Assembly: GCA_964350135.1 (NCBI GenBank) | Contig: CAYGJN010000113.1 | Span: 1-8,342 of the forward strand | Length of the DNA: 8,342 nucleotides | DNA from: CAYGJN01 sp964350135 | Lineage (GTDB): Bacteria > Bdellovibrionota > Bacteriovoracia > Bacteriovoracales > Bacteriovoracaceae | Direction of reading: 5' to 3' | Shown: in pieces, positions 6,838-8,342 of the stretch | Layout of the letters: the number at the start of each line of letters is the position of its first letter | Numbering within the stretch: the stretch's first letter is position 1 | Position numbers and translations under genes: made by a program | The notes under the pieces: generated by a model | Database searches by the model: none | What the model saw: the letters and a program-made list of their open reading frames with translations, nothing else | What the model was told of the DNA's origin: nothing

Positions 6838-8264
6838 ATTATGACGTAACTATCGGTCTAGAGGTTCATGCACAACTGGCAACAAATACTAAAGCTTGGT
6901 GTAATTGTGCTATTGAAACATATGCTGAAGAAAATACAAAAGTATGCGAGGTTTGTAGTGGACAGCCAGGGACTTTACCTGTGCTCAATGAACGTGCTCG
7001 AAACTTTGCCGTCTCTTTAGGGTTAGCAACGGATTGTAAGATAAATAATCTTTCTTATTTTGACCGTAAAAATTATTTTTATCCAGATCTTCCTAAGGGT
7101 TATCAAATCACCCAATTTGAAGTTCCAGTTTGTGAAGATGGTTTTTTGGAACTTTCTTTAGAGGATGGGACGAATAAAAAAATAGGAATTGAGCGAATCC
7201 AAATGGAGGAAGACACAGGTAAGTCTACTCATGAAGGAAAAAGTTCGCTGATAAATTTAAATAGAGCAGGGACGCCTTTGGTAGAAATTGTAGGCAGACC
7301 TCATATTAAAAATGCTGTTGAAGCAGTGGCTTATCTTAAGAAGCTACATTCAATTTTAACATACCTTGGTGTCTCTGATGGCAACTTGCAGGAAGGAAAT
7401 TTTCGTTGTGATGTGAATATCTCATTAGCACCTAAGGGTAGTACTAAATTAGGGACAAGAACTGAAACGAAAAATTTAAACAGTTTTAGAAGCGTAGAAA
7501 GATTAATTGCCATAGAAATAGAAAGACAGGCAAAAATTTTGGATTCTGGAAAAAAAGTAATCCAACAGACGTTAGGTTTTGATGTTGATACGGCAGAGAT
7601 AAAAGTTTTAAGAACAAAATCCGATGCTCATGATTATAGATATTTTCCTGAGCCAGACTTGCTTCCACTTATTGTAGATGAATCACTTGTTGATAGATTA
7701 AGAACAGAACTTCCTGAACTTCCAGATGTGAAAAAAGATAGGTTTATGAAAACTTATAAAATACCTGCTTATGATGCAGATTTTTTAACATCTACGAGGA
7801 GTTTGGCTGATTATTTTGAGCAAGCTGCCAAAAAATATAAAGGTGATGAACCTAAAAAAGTTTCCAATTGGATAATGGTAGAGTTATTTAAGAACTTAAA
7901 TGAACTTAACCTTCCTATCGAAAGAAGCCCTGTAAGCTCTAATGAAATAGCAGAGCTTTTAAACCTTGTCTCACAAGGTGATATCTCAGGAAAGATGGCC
8001 AAAGACGTATTTCAAAAAATGTTTGATGAAGGAAAGTCTGCCTCTCAAGTTGTAGAGGAACTTGGTTTGAAGCAAATTAGTGATTCTGGAGAAATAGAGA
8101 CAATAGTCGAAAATATAATTAAAAATAATTCAAGTGAAGTCACTCGTTATGAAAACGGAGAAAAGAAACTCTTCGGTTTTTTTGTAGGACAAGTAATGAA
8201 GGCTTCTAGAGGACAAGCAAATCCAAAGCTTGTGAATGAGTTATTAAAGAAAAGGTTAAAATAA
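6834..8264 (+). CDS. gatB: Aspartyl/glutamyl-tRNA(Asn/Gln) amidotransferase subunit B
   Basis: GatB binds the misacylated tRNA, phosphorylates the Glu or Asp side chain with ATP and amidates it with ammonia from GatA. It has 476 residues, family length. It starts with GTG inside a GTGA overlap with the gatA stop. The GatB cradle domain shows GLEVHAQ (Glu10, His12), a probable zinc site CxC (Cys23, Cys25) plus CxxC (Cys38, Cys41), YFYPDLPKGYQITQ, MEEDTGKSTH (Glu125), NRAGTPLVEIV (Glu151), EGNFRCDVN (Asp193) and KNLNSFRSVERL. YRYFPEPDLLPL follows. From about residue 370 comes the tRNA-binding YqeY-like tail with GDISGKMAKDVFQKM and a final GQVMKASRGQANPKLVNELL. All expected metal and active-site positions are present. 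The TAA (8262-8264) overlaps the next ATG by one base. From sequence alone I cannot tell whether Gln, Asn or both are made this way. Confidence 0.97.
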   Translation: MNYDVTIGLEVHAQLATNTKAWCNCAIETYAEENTKVCEVCSGQPGTLPVLNERARNFAVSLGLATDCKINNLSYFDRKNYFYPDLPKGYQITQFEVPVCEDGFLELSLEDGTNKKIGIERIQMEEDTGKSTHEGKSSLINLNRAGTPLVEIVGRPHIKNAVEAVAYLKKLHSILTYLGVSDGNLQEGNFRCDVNISLAPKGSTKLGTRTETKNLNSFRSVERLIAIEIERQAKILDSGKKVIQQTLGFDVDTAEIKVLRTKSDAHDYRYFPEPDLLPLIVDESLVDRLRTELPELPDVKKDRFMKTYKIPAYDADFLTSTRSLADYFEQAAKKYKGDEPKKVSNWIMVELFKNLNELNLPIERSPVSSNEIAELLNLVSQGDISGKMAKDVFQKMFDEGKSASQVVEELGLKQISDSGEIETIVENIIKNNSSEVTRYENGEKKLFGFFVGQVMKASRGQANPKLVNELLKKRLK

Positions 8265-8342
8265 TGAAAAAAAGTCTTAAGTTCTTTGTTTCATTTGTAC
8301 TCTTATTGATAATATTAATTGGAGGAATGCTTTATTATGCCT
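8264..8342 (+). CDS. Start of a membrane-anchored or exported protein (3' truncated by window edge), identity uncertain
   Basis: An ATG at 8264 overlaps the gatB stop by one base and has AAGG (8252-8255) 8 bases upstream. The 26 visible codons give a basic N-terminus (MKKSLKFF) followed by a hydrophobic stretch of about 14-18 residues (VSFVLLLIILIGGML) and then YYA. This is a signal anchor or an uncleaved or late-cleaved signal peptide; there is no lipobox Cys in the visible part. The short N-in single-helix pattern would suit an endolytic transglycosylase MltG (YceG) or many other envelope proteins. That is only a guess because the catalytic domain lies outside the window. The tight join to gatB suggests it belongs to the same operon. 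Confidence 0.75.
   Translation, partial: MKKSLKFFVSFVLLLIILIGGMLYYA

Noticed and set aside
7331..8002. Minus-strand frames of about 60 codons within gatB
   Set aside because: They lie wholly inside a well-supported gene, match no recognisable family and have low-complexity composition typical of antisense shadows.

Overview
The window is AT-rich bacterial DNA (by eye roughly one third G+C) and almost fully coding on the + strand. It holds six recognisable housekeeping genes in one direction, in the order glmU (3' part), glmS, a uvrD/pcrA-type helicase gene, gatC, gatA and gatB, plus the first 26 codons of a membrane-anchored protein at the right edge. I see no mobile element, CRISPR array, tRNA, rRNA or pseudogene. 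The organism is not certain. The low G+C, the GatCAB amidotransferase with a Cys-type (probably zinc-binding) GatB and a PcrA-like helicase with a C-terminal Tudor-like tail would fit a low-GC member of Bdellovibrionota such as the Bacteriovorax/Halobacteriovorax group. That assignment is an impression from gene content and protein style, not a demonstrated match.

Layout: 1-943 is the C-terminal two thirds of glmU. A 101-base spacer (944-1044) is the only real intergenic region. From 1045 to the right edge the genes are packed head to tail: glmS and pcrA abut with no gap, pcrA and gatC are 7 bases apart, gatC/gatA overlap by 1 base, gatA/gatB by 4 bases (GTGA), and gatB and the last gene by 1 base. 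This spacing argues for one transcript with translational coupling from glmS onward, and possibly from glmU.

Functionally, GlmS makes glucosamine-6-phosphate from fructose-6-phosphate and glutamine, and GlmU performs the last two steps to UDP-GlcNAc, so the left part supplies precursor for peptidoglycan and lipopolysaccharide. GatC, GatA and GatB form the amidotransferase that converts misacylated Glu-tRNA(Gln) and/or Asp-tRNA(Asn) to the correct aminoacyl-tRNA. The helicase between them is a DNA repair and replication/transcription-conflict enzyme with no obvious biochemical link to either side.

The most interesting non-coding signal is the glmU-glmS spacer. It contains a locally GC-rich patch and a perfect 8-bp inverted repeat in which a CCCTT-containing tract (993-1000) can pair with the glmS Shine-Dalgarno region (1034-1041). 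That tract lies in the loop of another possible, weaker hairpin (983-990 with 1003-1010) followed by a T-rich stretch, so the two pairings together have H-type pseudoknot topology. A two-codon reading frame with its own AGGAG lies inside the same leader. This is a candidate cis-acting control of glmS translation. It was found by eye and not tested.
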